Origin: DSUN01 sp035527715
Lineage (GTDB): Bacteria; Planctomycetota; PUPC01; DSUN01
DNA: 24,471 bases
Direction: 5' to 3'
NCBI GenBank assembly: GCA_035527715.1
Contig: DATKZY010000248.1
Coordinates: 1 to 24,471 of the forward strand
Part shown: piece by piece, positions 8,323 to 14,775 of the stretch
Position numbering within the stretch: position 1 is the first letter of the stretch
Layout: every line of letters begins with the position of its first letter
The notes under the pieces: model-generated
Database searches by the model: none
The model's input: the letters and a program-made list of their open reading frames with translations, nothing else
What the model was told of the DNA's origin: nothing
Translations under genes and position numbers: made by a program

Positions 8323-9024
8323 ATGGGAGCGACGGTCACGCTGATCGGCAACGAGGGATTCCAGATCGCCACGCCCTCGGCGGTGATACTCATTGATGCG
8401 TTCTACGGCCCCATCCCCGGCCTCGCGAGCGCGGCGGCGCTGAGCGCCCACAGCATCGCGAAGGCCGACCTGATTCTCGTCACCCACGCTCACTGGGACC
8501 ACTTCCAGGCCGCCGAGGTGGCCGACGTGGCAAACCGCACGGGGGCGACCGTCATCGGCCCTGCCGCGGCCATCAACGAGCTGCGCCGCAAGGTGCCCGC
8601 TGAATCCCTCGTGAAGCTGGAGCCGGCGTCGGCCCGGAAGGGCTTCGCCCTCTCTGAAAAGGCCGAGCTGCCGGCCGCCACGGTCACCGCCTTCCGCACC
8701 TTCCACGCCCTGGGCCACAACTCCTACCTCGTCGAGACGCCGGCCTTCCGCTTCTTCCACGACGGCGACAACGAGGACACGCGGCGGGTGGACGCGGCGG
8801 CTCTCGGCCAGCTCGACGCCCTCCTCATCGGCCCGTGGCAAGGCTCGGGCTGGGTCGAGTTCATCGAGAAGCTCGCCCCCGCCCGCTGGTTCCTCATGCA
8901 CCTGTCCGAGGAGGAGCTGGACCAGCACGAGGCCGGCGAGTTCCTCCCCGACCTGTGCGACCACGTGCCCCTGCCCGACCGCCTCGTCGTCCTTCGCCCA
9001 GGCCAGTCGTTCGCATTCGAGTAG
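8323..9024 (+). CDS. MBL-fold metal-dependent hydrolase (UlaG-like), apparently cytoplasmic
   Basis: 233 residues with no signal peptide. The metallo-beta-lactamase motif HAHWDH is at 55-60, followed by a second histidine in LGHNS, an aspartate in FFHDGD and a late histidine in LMHLSEE, so the metal ligands look complete. AAGGAG (8306-8311) precedes ATG 8323 by 11 nt; the in-frame GTG at 8314 is too close to it. Family members hydrolyse lactones, phosphodiesters or similar bonds. As the last gene of the operon, 34 nt after the lyase gene, it may process a sugar-derived product after uptake. That role is inference. Confidence 0.78.
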   Translation: MGATVTLIGNEGFQIATPSAVILIDAFYGPIPGLASAAALSAHSIAKADLILVTHAHWDHFQAAEVADVANRTGATVIGPAAAINELRRKVPAESLVKLEPASARKGFALSEKAELPAATVTAFRTFHALGHNSYLVETPAFRFFHDGDNEDTRRVDAAALGQLDALLIGPWQGSGWVEFIEKLAPARWFLMHLSEEELDQHEAGEFLPDLCDHVPLPDRLVVLRPGQSFAFE

Positions 9025-9070
9025 GCGAGCAGTCAAGCCCCCGGGAGCTGTAAGCCACTGCTATCTAGGC

Positions 9071-9105
9071 ACTTGCGAGCCAGGAAAGACCTTCGCTCCG
9101 CAAGT
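9071..9105 (+). terminator. Stem-loop after the six-gene operon
   Basis: ACTTGCGAGC (9071-9080) pairs with GCTCCGCAAGT (9095-9105) with one bulged base; the 14-nt loop can add an AGG/CCT pairing. It begins 46 nt after the stop of the MBL-fold gene. No T tract follows, so it may only stabilise the 3' end, with the T-rich hairpin at 9299-9322 as the true terminator. Confidence 0.4.
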
Positions 9106-9135
9106 CGAGCGATGCCCAGCACTTACGCACAGAAG

Positions 9136-9228
9136 GCCGAAAACCGCCGATCCTCCCCCGCCCACCCATACTGGGTCATCCCAGAAGCCTGCCCCACTAT
9201 GGGTGGAACGCCGAGAATCGCCGATTCT
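9136..9228. repeat. Degenerate 19-bp direct repeats flanking a nested palindrome
   Basis: GCCGAAAACCGCCGATCCT (9136-9154) and GCCGAGAATCGCCGATTCT (9210-9228) match at 16 of 19 positions. Between them CCACCCATA (9162-9170) pairs perfectly with TATGGGTGG (9198-9206), and inside that CTGGG (9171-9175) pairs with CCCAG (9180-9184) over a 4-nt loop. The second repeat copy also contains its own hairpin, AGAATC-GCC-GATTCT. This reads like an old multi-copy intergenic repeat, not a functional site. Confidence 0.5.
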
Positions 9229-9298
9229 GCCCATTCTGTCCATTGTGTGTCACCCGCGCCCTCACTGATTGACCCACAATGGAGGAAAACCCGGAATG

Positions 9299-9421
9299 AA
9301 AAAGACACCCGCTGTCTTTTTTCTCGCCACATGACCGCATTCTATCGTAAGCTATTTCTCCTGAATGGCTTACAGCGATATGCGATGGGGCGAGAGAGAA
9401 AAAGACAGCGGGTGTCTTTTT
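9299..9421. repeat. REP/BIME- or MITE-like palindrome with hairpin ends
   Basis: Left end: AAAAAGACA (9299-9307), CCCGC, TGTCTTTTT (9313-9321). Right end: AAAAAGACA (9399-9407), GCGGG, TGTCTTTTT (9413-9421). Each end is a perfect 9-bp hairpin with a 5-nt loop, and the right end is the exact reverse complement of the left. The middle continues the symmetry about one centre: GCAT (9337-9340) with ATGC (9380-9383), and GTAAGC (9347-9352) with GCTTAC (9368-9373); TCTCGCC (9322-9328) pairs with GGCGAGA (9389-9395) slightly out of register. T runs follow each hairpin on both strands, so it can serve as a bidirectional terminator. No transposase lies in the window. Confidence 0.65.
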
Positions 9422-9435
9422 CTGGAGATGAGGCC

Positions 9436-10860
9436 CTATGTGAGTTCGATGGGCGGGAGGGCGATGCCGGTGGCCTTGCGAAGGATGCCGAGGAGCGTGC
9501 GCTCGAGGGCGTCGGAGATGCGGCTGGGCAGCGGCTCGCGGCGGAGGAGGTCGTGGACGACCTCGCGGGCGAGGTCCACGTCGGTCTTCGCGCCGTGGCG
9601 CTGCCAGCCGGCGAGCATCTCGCGGGCGAAGAGGCGCGGCTCCCACAGCTCGCCGCGGAAGTGGCGCACCGTGTGCTCGGCGTCGAGGAACCCGCCGCCC
9701 GGACCGACCTGGCGGATGAGGTCGAACGCGAGCGTCTCCTCGCTCACCTCGAAGCCGCGTGCGAAGCGCTTCAGCGCGCTCACCATCTCGGCGTCAATCA
9801 CCATCTGGACGGGCGAGAACACCTCGTCCACCGAGAGCAGCCCCGTGGCGATGCTCGTGCGGCCGCAGGCCATCAGGCAGGGAATGGCGCCCAGGGCCTT
9901 CTGGAAGCCGGCCTCGGCGCTGGGGCGCTTGGCGTCGCTCAGGCCACAGTGGCCCCAGAACGGCACGCCGTAGCGGCGGGCCATCTGCGCGAGCGCCACG
10001 TTGGCCAGTTGCTGCTCGGGCCGGCCGTAGCAGTACATGCCCGTGCGCATGTCGAGCGGCGACACGGCGCAGCCGAGGCCCAGGCCCCGCCCGCCGAAGT
10101 AGGCCCGGCGCACCACGTGCGTGAAGATGTCCTGCGCGAGATTGAGCGCGAGGGCGCCCGCAAGGGTCACGGGCGCTGTGCCGCCAAGCGAGAGCATGTG
10201 GCCGATACCCGTGACGATGCCCCGCTCGGCGAAGAACGTGAAGACCTCGGCCTCCTGGTGCCCGAGCTTGAGCGGCGAGACCATGTAGACCACGCCGCGG
10301 AAGAGCCGCCCGACCTCGACGCCCAGCTCGGCGGCCGCCGCCTCGCACATCTCGAGCGCCACGGGCGCCTGCCGCACGTCCGTTACCCCCGCGGCACTCG
10401 TGCCCTGGAGCTTGAGGGCGAGGTAGTGAAAGAACGGCTCGGTCGCCGCCTCGGGCACGCCGCGAATGCCGAAGTTCACGCTGAGGAAGCCGCTCGTGTG
10501 CTCCAGGTGGTGGGCGAGCTTCAGGTAGCGGAGCAGGTTGGGGAGCGTCCACGGCACGAACTCGTCGGTCTCTGGGTCGAGGTAGTAGCCGTGATAGACG
10601 CCTGCCGAGCCGCCGACCGATGGCTCGACGGCCTCCCAGTCGAACCGGTCCGAGTTGGCGATAAAGTGTTCGACGAAGCCAGGGGCGAAGAAGGCCCGCC
10701 GCGCCGCCTTGTCCACCCGGGCGTCGAAGGCGGCGAGGCGCTCCAGGATGGCGTCGCTCTCGACGCGGAAGCCCACCTCGTCGCAGATGCGCAGCATCGT
10801 GCGATGAATCGCCTCCTCCGCCGCCCGGTCGAGCACCCGTGTCTGGCCCCACACTCGCAT
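9436..10860 (-). CDS. MttB-family (trimethylamine methyltransferase-like) protein, non-pyrrolysine type
   Basis: 474 residues, no signal peptide, so cytoplasmic. The protein follows the MttB family along its length. Landmarks are the glycine-rich core motif LGGTAPVTLAGAL (225-237), GLSDAKRP...AGFQKALG (306-324) and the C-terminal VIDAEMV block (354-360). Archaeal MttB carries pyrrolysine, encoded by in-frame UAG, in the C-terminal third. This frame is continuous with sense codons there, so it belongs with non-Pyl relatives such as MtgB, which demethylate glycine betaine or other quaternary amines and pass the methyl to a corrinoid protein. No corrinoid protein or activase is encoded here. Start ATG is 10 nt after the BNR gene stop. 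It is the third gene of its operon, an unexpected partner for exported proteins. Confidence 0.85.
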   Translation of the reverse strand: MRVWGQTRVLDRAAEEAIHRTMLRICDEVGFRVESDAILERLAAFDARVDKAARRAFFAPGFVEHFIANSDRFDWEAVEPSVGGSAGVYHGYYLDPETDEFVPWTLPNLLRYLKLAHHLEHTSGFLSVNFGIRGVPEAATEPFFHYLALKLQGTSAAGVTDVRQAPVALEMCEAAAAELGVEVGRLFRGVVYMVSPLKLGHQEAEVFTFFAERGIVTGIGHMLSLGGTAPVTLAGALALNLAQDIFTHVVRRAYFGGRGLGLGCAVSPLDMRTGMYCYGRPEQQLANVALAQMARRYGVPFWGHCGLSDAKRPSAEAGFQKALGAIPCLMACGRTSIATGLLSVDEVFSPVQMVIDAEMVSALKRFARGFEVSEETLAFDLIRQVGPGGGFLDAEHTVRHFRGELWEPRLFAREMLAGWQRHGAKTDVDLAREVVHDLLRREPLPSRISDALERTLLGILRKATGIALPPIELT

Positions 10861-10870
10861 CGCCCGTCCC

Positions 10871-11974
10871 CTATTCGGGCAGCTTGGCGCCGACGTAGAT
10901 AAGGTCGTGGCGGTTGTAGTCGAAGGCGAAGTGGACGTAGCCCTCCCGCTCGTCCACGAAGCCGTCGGGGTATTGGAGTTGGCCGGGGAAGTCGGTGAGC
11001 ACGCGCTTGTGCGCCCAGGTGGCCATGTCGTCGTCCGAGGCCCAGAGAGCCATCGGGTTGCGGACGCCCGGCTTGGGGTTGGCGTTGTGGACGAGGAGGA
11101 TGCGGCCGGTGGAGAGGCGGTGGAGGCGGAACTTGCTGCCGGGGTTGGGGATGTCGGCCCGCTCGGGCGGCGACCAGGTGCGGCCCTTGTCCCTCGACTC
11201 GCTGCGGAGCAGGTGGCCCTTGCCATCGGCGCGGATGAGCATGACCATGCGGCCGTCGCGCAGCTCGACCACGTTGTTCTCGGCCCAGCCGGCCGTGGGG
11301 CCGATCTGGTTCGACTTCTCCCAGGCCTTCCCCTCGTCGCGGCTGATGAGCGTGCCGTTGAAGGCGCGCTTGTGCGAGCCGTCCTTGAGGGGCGACGGGG
11401 CGGGGTCGGGCACGGTGTCGTAGGTCTGGAAGGGCAGGAACCACTCGCCCCAGGAGGCGACGTAGAGGTTGCGGATGAAGGCGCGACGCGGCAGCGGCTC
11501 GAAGGGCACAGGCTCGGCCCACGTGCGGCCGTTGTCGCGGCTCACGAGCACGAAGTCCCGCCAGTCCTCGAAGTAGCCGCCGTGGGTCTGGACGAACACG
11601 CGGACCTCGCTGCCGTGGACATAGACCTCGGACAGCAAGGCGGCCCTGTCCTTGAACCGCAGGACGGTTTCCTTCTTCGACCAGGTGCGGCCGCGGTCGG
11701 CGGAGCGGCAGAGGGCGATGTAGTTCTCCTTGCGCGGCTCGTGGTCGCCGCCGGTCATGAACAGGATGGCCCACGAGCCGTCGGGCAGCACGCGCAGTGC
11801 CTGGTCGCACACGCAGTGGTCGGGCGGGTGGCCCTTGTAGACGTGGACGAGGCGGTCCATTGGCTTGCGCTCCTGTGATGGGGGGCTCGCCGGGAGGGCG
11901 CGGCTCGACGCGAGGGCCGCGAATGCGGCGCCGGCTCCTGTGGCTTGCAGGAATTGGCGGCGGGTGGCGCTCAT
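10871..11974 (-). CDS. Tat-exported BNR/sialidase-like beta-propeller protein
   Basis: 367 residues. The N-terminus has a twin-arginine signal (TRRQFLQATGAGAAFAAL, residues 4-21). Four Asp-box motifs of the S.D.G.TW type are visible at about 91-98, 145-152, 211-218 and 260-267 (the third degenerate, EGKAW), which defines a six-bladed sialidase-like propeller of normal length. R168 in FIRN, and arginines in IRAD and KFRLH (about 248 and 280-285), are candidates for the carboxylate-binding triad. Whether it is a true sialidase or one of the many planctomycete BNR proteins of unknown substrate cannot be decided here. Start ATG 11974 lies 7 nt after the upstream stop; the purine-rich GGAGGAG overlapping that stop can serve as ribosome site. 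Confidence 0.8.
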   Translation of the reverse strand: MSATRRQFLQATGAGAAFAALASSRALPASPPSQERKPMDRLVHVYKGHPPDHCVCDQALRVLPDGSWAILFMTGGDHEPRKENYIALCRSADRGRTWSKKETVLRFKDRAALLSEVYVHGSEVRVFVQTHGGYFEDWRDFVLVSRDNGRTWAEPVPFEPLPRRAFIRNLYVASWGEWFLPFQTYDTVPDPAPSPLKDGSHKRAFNGTLISRDEGKAWEKSNQIGPTAGWAENNVVELRDGRMVMLIRADGKGHLLRSESRDKGRTWSPPERADIPNPGSKFRLHRLSTGRILLVHNANPKPGVRNPMALWASDDDMATWAHKRVLTDFPGQLQYPDGFVDEREGYVHFAFDYNRHDLIYVGAKLPE

Positions 11975-11981
11975 CCCGGGC

Positions 11982-13532
11982 TCACTCCTCCTCCCGCACG
12001 TCCGTAGTCGAGTCGGCCTTGACGGCCTTGGCCTCGACGCGCTTGCCGGAGGGGTAGAACTCGACCGCGAGGTCGGCGGCCTCGCGGGCGCCGAGGCCGA
12101 AGTGCCGCTCGGCGACGGCAGCCGCGTAGTAGCTGTGAAAGCTCTGGCGGCCCCAGATGGCGACCTGCTCGAACCAGAGGAGCTTCCTCGGATCGCCTGG
12201 GCCGCCTGCTTCGTAGACCCGTATCTTCGCGCCGGCGGCTGAGCGGTTGCCCTTCTTGCCGATGGGGCGCACGCGCAGCCAGTGCTGCTTGGGCAGGTCG
12301 TTGCGGAAGACGTCGATGCCCTTCTCCCTGCCCTCGGCGCCCTTGGCGCAAGCGAGGATGTCGAGGTCGCCGTCGGCATCAATGTCGCCGAAGCAGAGGC
12401 CCTCGTCCACGGCCGACCAGGCGCCGGTGGGCAGGCCCCAGGCGTCGTTGGCGACCTCGAACTTGCCCCCGCCCGTGCCGCGCAGCAGGTAGAGGAAGTA
12501 GCGGCCGTTGACGAGGATGTCGGGCAGGCCGTCGTTGTCGAAGTCGGTCGTCACGGCCCCGCCCCAGTTGGTGTTGTAGGGCTTGAGCTTTTCGGCTCCT
12601 GCGATGGCGTCGGGCTTCGGGGTGAAGCGGCCCTTGCCGTCGTTGAAGTAGATGACGAGCTTGAAGGGGGCCTTCTCGCCCTCGACGCAGATGAGGTCGA
12701 GGTCGCCATCGGCATCGAAGTCGCCGACGCCGTGGATGCTGCCGCCCTCCTCGGTGAGTCCCGCTTCCTTCGTCGCATTGGTGAAGCTCAGCTTGCCATC
12801 GCTGAGGAAGATACGGCGGCCGGGCGGGTGGTAGCCGCGGCGGGCGACAAGCATGTCCAGGTCGCCGTCGCCGTCAATGTCCACGCAGACCGGGCCGCCC
12901 TCCTCGTAGGAGCCTGGGATGAGCTGCTTGCGAGGGAACGAGCCGTCGCCCTTGCCGAAGTAGATGGCGATCTGGGGGTTGGCGCGGCCCCCTTCGTCGG
13001 CCAGGTAGTCGGCGATGCCGTCGCGGTCCATGTCGGCCATCGCGCACGCGCGGTTGAAGTGGTCGAGGGTGCGCGGGCGCGTGAAGCTCCAGGCGTCGGG
13101 CGTGCACTCGTTGCGGTAGAGGACGCCGCCGCCGTCGTGCCAGGAGGCCAGGATGTCCACCCGCCCATCCTCGTCGAAGTCGAAGGCCAGGCGAATCTCG
13201 CCGCCGGGGTAGGGAATGGCGTCGTTGGCCCGCACGCCGCGGGGGATGGTGAGCTTGGGGTCCGCGTAGGTGAAGCGGCCCTTGCCGTCGTTGAACGCGG
13301 CAGCAGCGGAGGGGCCGCCGTGGCTGCCGAGATGCAGGTCGAGGTCGCCGTCGCCATCGAGGTCCACCAGGTCAATCCCGCTCATCCACCACTTGGGGGA
13401 GTTCTGGAAGTGGGCGCTGACGACGGCGCCGACACCCGACTCCTGGGTGACGTTGGTGAAGGGCCTGGCGGGCGGCGTCGCCGCGAGCAGGTGGGTGCAC
13501 AGGCAGGCCCAGAGCGCGCACGACGGACTCAT
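11982..13532 (-). CDS. Secreted FG-GAP/VCBS beta-propeller with C-terminal ASPIC/UnbV domain (CRTAC1-like)
   Basis: 516 residues. ATG 13532 is preceded by GAGGAG (13540-13545) at a 7-nt spacing, which rules out the longer frame starting at 13565. Signal peptide about 1-18. Seven calcium-binding loops of the D.DGDGDLD kind are visible (DLDGDGDLDL at 57-66, then DFDEDGRVD, DMDRDGIAD, DIDGDGDLD, DFDADGDLD, DFDNDGLPD and DIDADGDLD), giving an integrin-like propeller. The last 100 residues (HWLRVRPIGKKGNRSAAGAKI through HFGLG, ending VEFYPSGK) match the ASPIC/UnbV domain. Such proteins are abundant in planctomycetes and are thought to bind surface ligands; their roles are poorly known. First gene of the operon with the BNR and MttB genes. 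Confidence 0.87.
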   Translation of the reverse strand: MSPSCALWACLCTHLLAATPPARPFTNVTQESGVGAVVSAHFQNSPKWWMSGIDLVDLDGDGDLDLHLGSHGGPSAAAAFNDGKGRFTYADPKLTIPRGVRANDAIPYPGGEIRLAFDFDEDGRVDILASWHDGGGVLYRNECTPDAWSFTRPRTLDHFNRACAMADMDRDGIADYLADEGGRANPQIAIYFGKGDGSFPRKQLIPGSYEEGGPVCVDIDGDGDLDMLVARRGYHPPGRRIFLSDGKLSFTNATKEAGLTEEGGSIHGVGDFDADGDLDLICVEGEKAPFKLVIYFNDGKGRFTPKPDAIAGAEKLKPYNTNWGGAVTTDFDNDGLPDILVNGRYFLYLLRGTGGGKFEVANDAWGLPTGAWSAVDEGLCFGDIDADGDLDILACAKGAEGREKGIDVFRNDLPKQHWLRVRPIGKKGNRSAAGAKIRVYEAGGPGDPRKLLWFEQVAIWGRQSFHSYYAAAVAERHFGLGAREAADLAVEFYPSGKRVEAKAVKADSTTDVREEE

Positions 13533-13567
13533 GCTGGAACTCCTCACGGTTCCACGGCTCCCCACTG

Positions 13568-13596
13568 AGTGTACGCGCGGGTGCTCTGGCAGTCAA
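13568..13596 (-). promoter_or_regulatory. Sigma70-type promoter of the FG-GAP/BNR/MttB operon
   Basis: On the minus strand, TTGACT (13591-13596) and TACACT (13568-13573) are separated by exactly 17 bp. The leader to ATG 13532 is about 30 nt. It lies just past the terminator hairpin of the PepSY-like gene, so the two units are likely separate. Confidence 0.6.
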
Positions 13597-13626
13597 TGCG
13601 GGTGCGAATTCGCCGCCGGGAAAGGG

Positions 13627-13661
13627 CAAGGGGAGAGGCCGTTGCTCGGCCTCTCCCCTTG
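13627..13661 (-). terminator. Strong hairpin terminator of the PepSY-like gene
   Basis: CAAGGGGAGAGGCCG (13627-13641) pairs perfectly over 15 bp with CGGCCTCTCCCCTTG (13647-13661) around a 5-nt loop. It begins 27 nt after the stop at 13689. The minus strand continues with CCCTTTCCC, a modest pyrimidine tail. Confidence 0.7.
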
Positions 13662-13688
13662 CGTCTCACGCAGACCGTCCTTGAGCGA

Positions 13689-14459
13689 CTAGTCCTTGAT
13701 CTCGATGCGGCGGATGCGGCCGTCGTCGCCGAGGAGCACCTCGGCCCCGCAGTCCTTGCCGTCGGCGGTCCTGAGCTTCAGCTCGAACTCGACGCGGACT
13801 TTGTCGCCGCGGGCCTCGGTGTTCTTCTGGGCGGACACGACGCTGCGCTCCGGGCAGATGAGCTTGAGGGCATCGACGACGCCCTTGGGCACCTCTTCGA
13901 GCGCCACGGGCGCCTCGACGCTGGTCTCCTTGACCGTGCCGTCGCCCGCGAGGTTCACGCTGACCCCGGCGGTCTGGCCGCCGGCCAGCTCGATCTTGAT
14001 CTCGTACCTGGCCTCGACCTGGTCGCCGCTGAACTTCGCCGACCGCTCGCCCGAGGTCAGCTTGCCCTCGGGGCAGAGCTTCTTCGCGGCCTCGACGACG
14101 GTGGCCGGCAGGTCTTCGGGCGCCACGGGGCCTTTGGCCTCGCATTCGCTTGGCTTCACCTTCCCCTCCGGCGTCGTGTCCAGCTCGACGTCGTGGACCT
14201 TGCCGCTCTTGAGGGTGACCTTGAGGACGTAGTCGAACTCCACGACCTGCCCCTTGTCATCGAGATCGGTCTCCTTCTCGGCGGCCGTGATCGTGCCGCC
14301 GGGGCAGAGCTTGGCCGCGGCCTCGGTGATCTCGGCAGGAAGCTTGTCCACCGGCACGGCTTCCTTCGCGTCCTCGGCGCGTACCGCGGTGGGCACGGCA
14401 ACCAGGAGGAGCGCGAGCCCCACGGCTGCGGCCAGCACTCCCAAGCCTCTCGTCCTCAT
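13689..14459 (-). CDS. Exported protein of three PepSY-like repeats
   Basis: 256 residues. AAAGGAGGAA upstream supports ATG 14459 over a longer TTG frame. Signal peptide about 1-29 (VRA/ED). The mature part is three homologous repeats of about 70 residues (35-103, 111-178, 184-254). Each has the plan (L/V)P..(V/I).(D/E)A...(L/I)CP, then an alternating beta hairpin and a closing (D/E)G.(V/I)(K/R). The repeats resemble PepSY-like domains, periplasmic modules thought to bind or inhibit other proteins. Each repeat keeps a Cys-Pro pair (Cys 52, 129, 202), which is unusual and could mean metal binding or disulfides. Single-gene unit with its own promoter and terminator. Function unknown. Confidence 0.72.
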   Translation of the reverse strand: MRTRGLGVLAAAVGLALLLVAVPTAVRAEDAKEAVPVDKLPAEITEAAAKLCPGGTITAAEKETDLDDKGQVVEFDYVLKVTLKSGKVHDVELDTTPEGKVKPSECEAKGPVAPEDLPATVVEAAKKLCPEGKLTSGERSAKFSGDQVEARYEIKIELAGGQTAGVSVNLAGDGTVKETSVEAPVALEEVPKGVVDALKLICPERSVVSAQKNTEARGDKVRVEFELKLRTADGKDCGAEVLLGDDGRIRRIEIKD

Positions 14460-14684
14460 ATCCGTTCCTCCTTTCAGCAAGAGACAGGAGCCGGCCCGTG
14501 CCGGACCCTTGCGTGCCGAACTCCGCGCCCCGGAAGGGAGCGCCGCCGCTCGCCGATGGCTACCAACTCAGCGCCCATCGCATTGGGCTAGAGGCGCTCG
14601 GCTCAGCGAAGGCGGGAGGGCCGACCCGTCCCGTGCGCGGGCGCGTGCCCGCTTTGAGCCGCTCGCGAAGTCCCAGCACACACT

Positions 14685-14713
14685 ATCTAACGCGGGCAGA
14701 GCATCGGAGTCAA
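14685..14713 (-). promoter_or_regulatory. Sigma70-type promoter of the PepSY-like gene
   Basis: On the minus strand, TTGACT (14708-14713) and TTAGAT (14685-14690) stand 17 bp apart. The -10 is weak (3 of 6), which fits a promoter needing an activator. The -35 context GCTTGACTCC equals that of the promoter at 158-186. Confidence 0.5.
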
Positions 14714-14733
14714 GCGGAAAACCAAGGGCGCGC

Positions 14734-14757
14734 GTCACAAACTGTCACCTGCTGTCA
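14734..14757 (-). promoter_or_regulatory. Three TGAC direct repeats at 10-bp spacing, possible activator site
   Basis: On the minus strand TGACAG occurs twice and TGAC a third time; on the plus strand the GTCA cores begin at 14734, 14744 and 14754. The exact 10-bp period puts all three on one face of the helix. The block ends 20 bp upstream of the -35 box, a usual place for an activator such as an OmpR/PhoB-type response regulator. The regulator is not identified. Confidence 0.4.
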
Positions 14758-14775
14758 GTGGATGTAACGCGCTCG

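Larger units (their letters stand above)
9025..9435. other. Repeat-rich intergenic stretch between convergent operons
   Basis: 411 bp with no credible gene; an open frame crossing it on the plus strand is the reverse shadow of the MttB gene. It contains, in order: a bulged stem-loop (9071-9080 with 9095-9105), a degenerate 19-bp direct repeat (9136-9154, 9210-9228), a nested palindrome (9162-9206) and the large palindrome 9299-9421. Base composition is lower in GC than the flanking genes. The site suits termination from both sides and insertion of small mobile repeats. Confidence 0.7.
14460..14775 (-). other. Upstream region and long leader of the PepSY-like gene
   Basis: 316 bp without a gene. 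It holds the TGAC repeats (14734-14757), the promoter (14685-14713) and about 220 nt of predicted untranslated leader before ATG 14459. The leader is GC-rich with several possible stems, for example the GCGGGC/GCCCGC pairing near 14635-14650, but I recognise no riboswitch class. No hairpin with a T tract ends the HEAT gene that stops at 14776. Confidence 0.5.

Noticed and set aside
9299..9421. Remnant of an insertion sequence
   Set aside because: There is no transposase fragment, and the 77 bp between the hairpin ends is too short to have coded one; a REP/BIME or MITE fits better.
9025..9435. CRISPR array or tRNA in the repeat-rich intergenic region
   Set aside because: Repeats are few, degenerate and unevenly spaced, and no cloverleaf or CCA-type end is visible.
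10861..10873. UAG just before the MttB gene as a pyrrolysine codon
   Set aside because: It is the stop of the BNR gene and is out of frame with the MttB start; the MttB frame itself has no internal amber.
14460..14684. Riboswitch in the long leader of the PepSY-like gene
   Set aside because: GC-rich stems are possible, but I see no conserved core of a known class such as cobalamin, TPP or cyclic-di-GMP.
14734..14757. A Pho box (CTGTCA repeats) controlling the PepSY-like gene
   Set aside because: The spacing is 10 bp, not the 11 bp of Pho boxes, and the CTGTCA orientation is opposite to transcription; kept only as a generic activator-site candidate.
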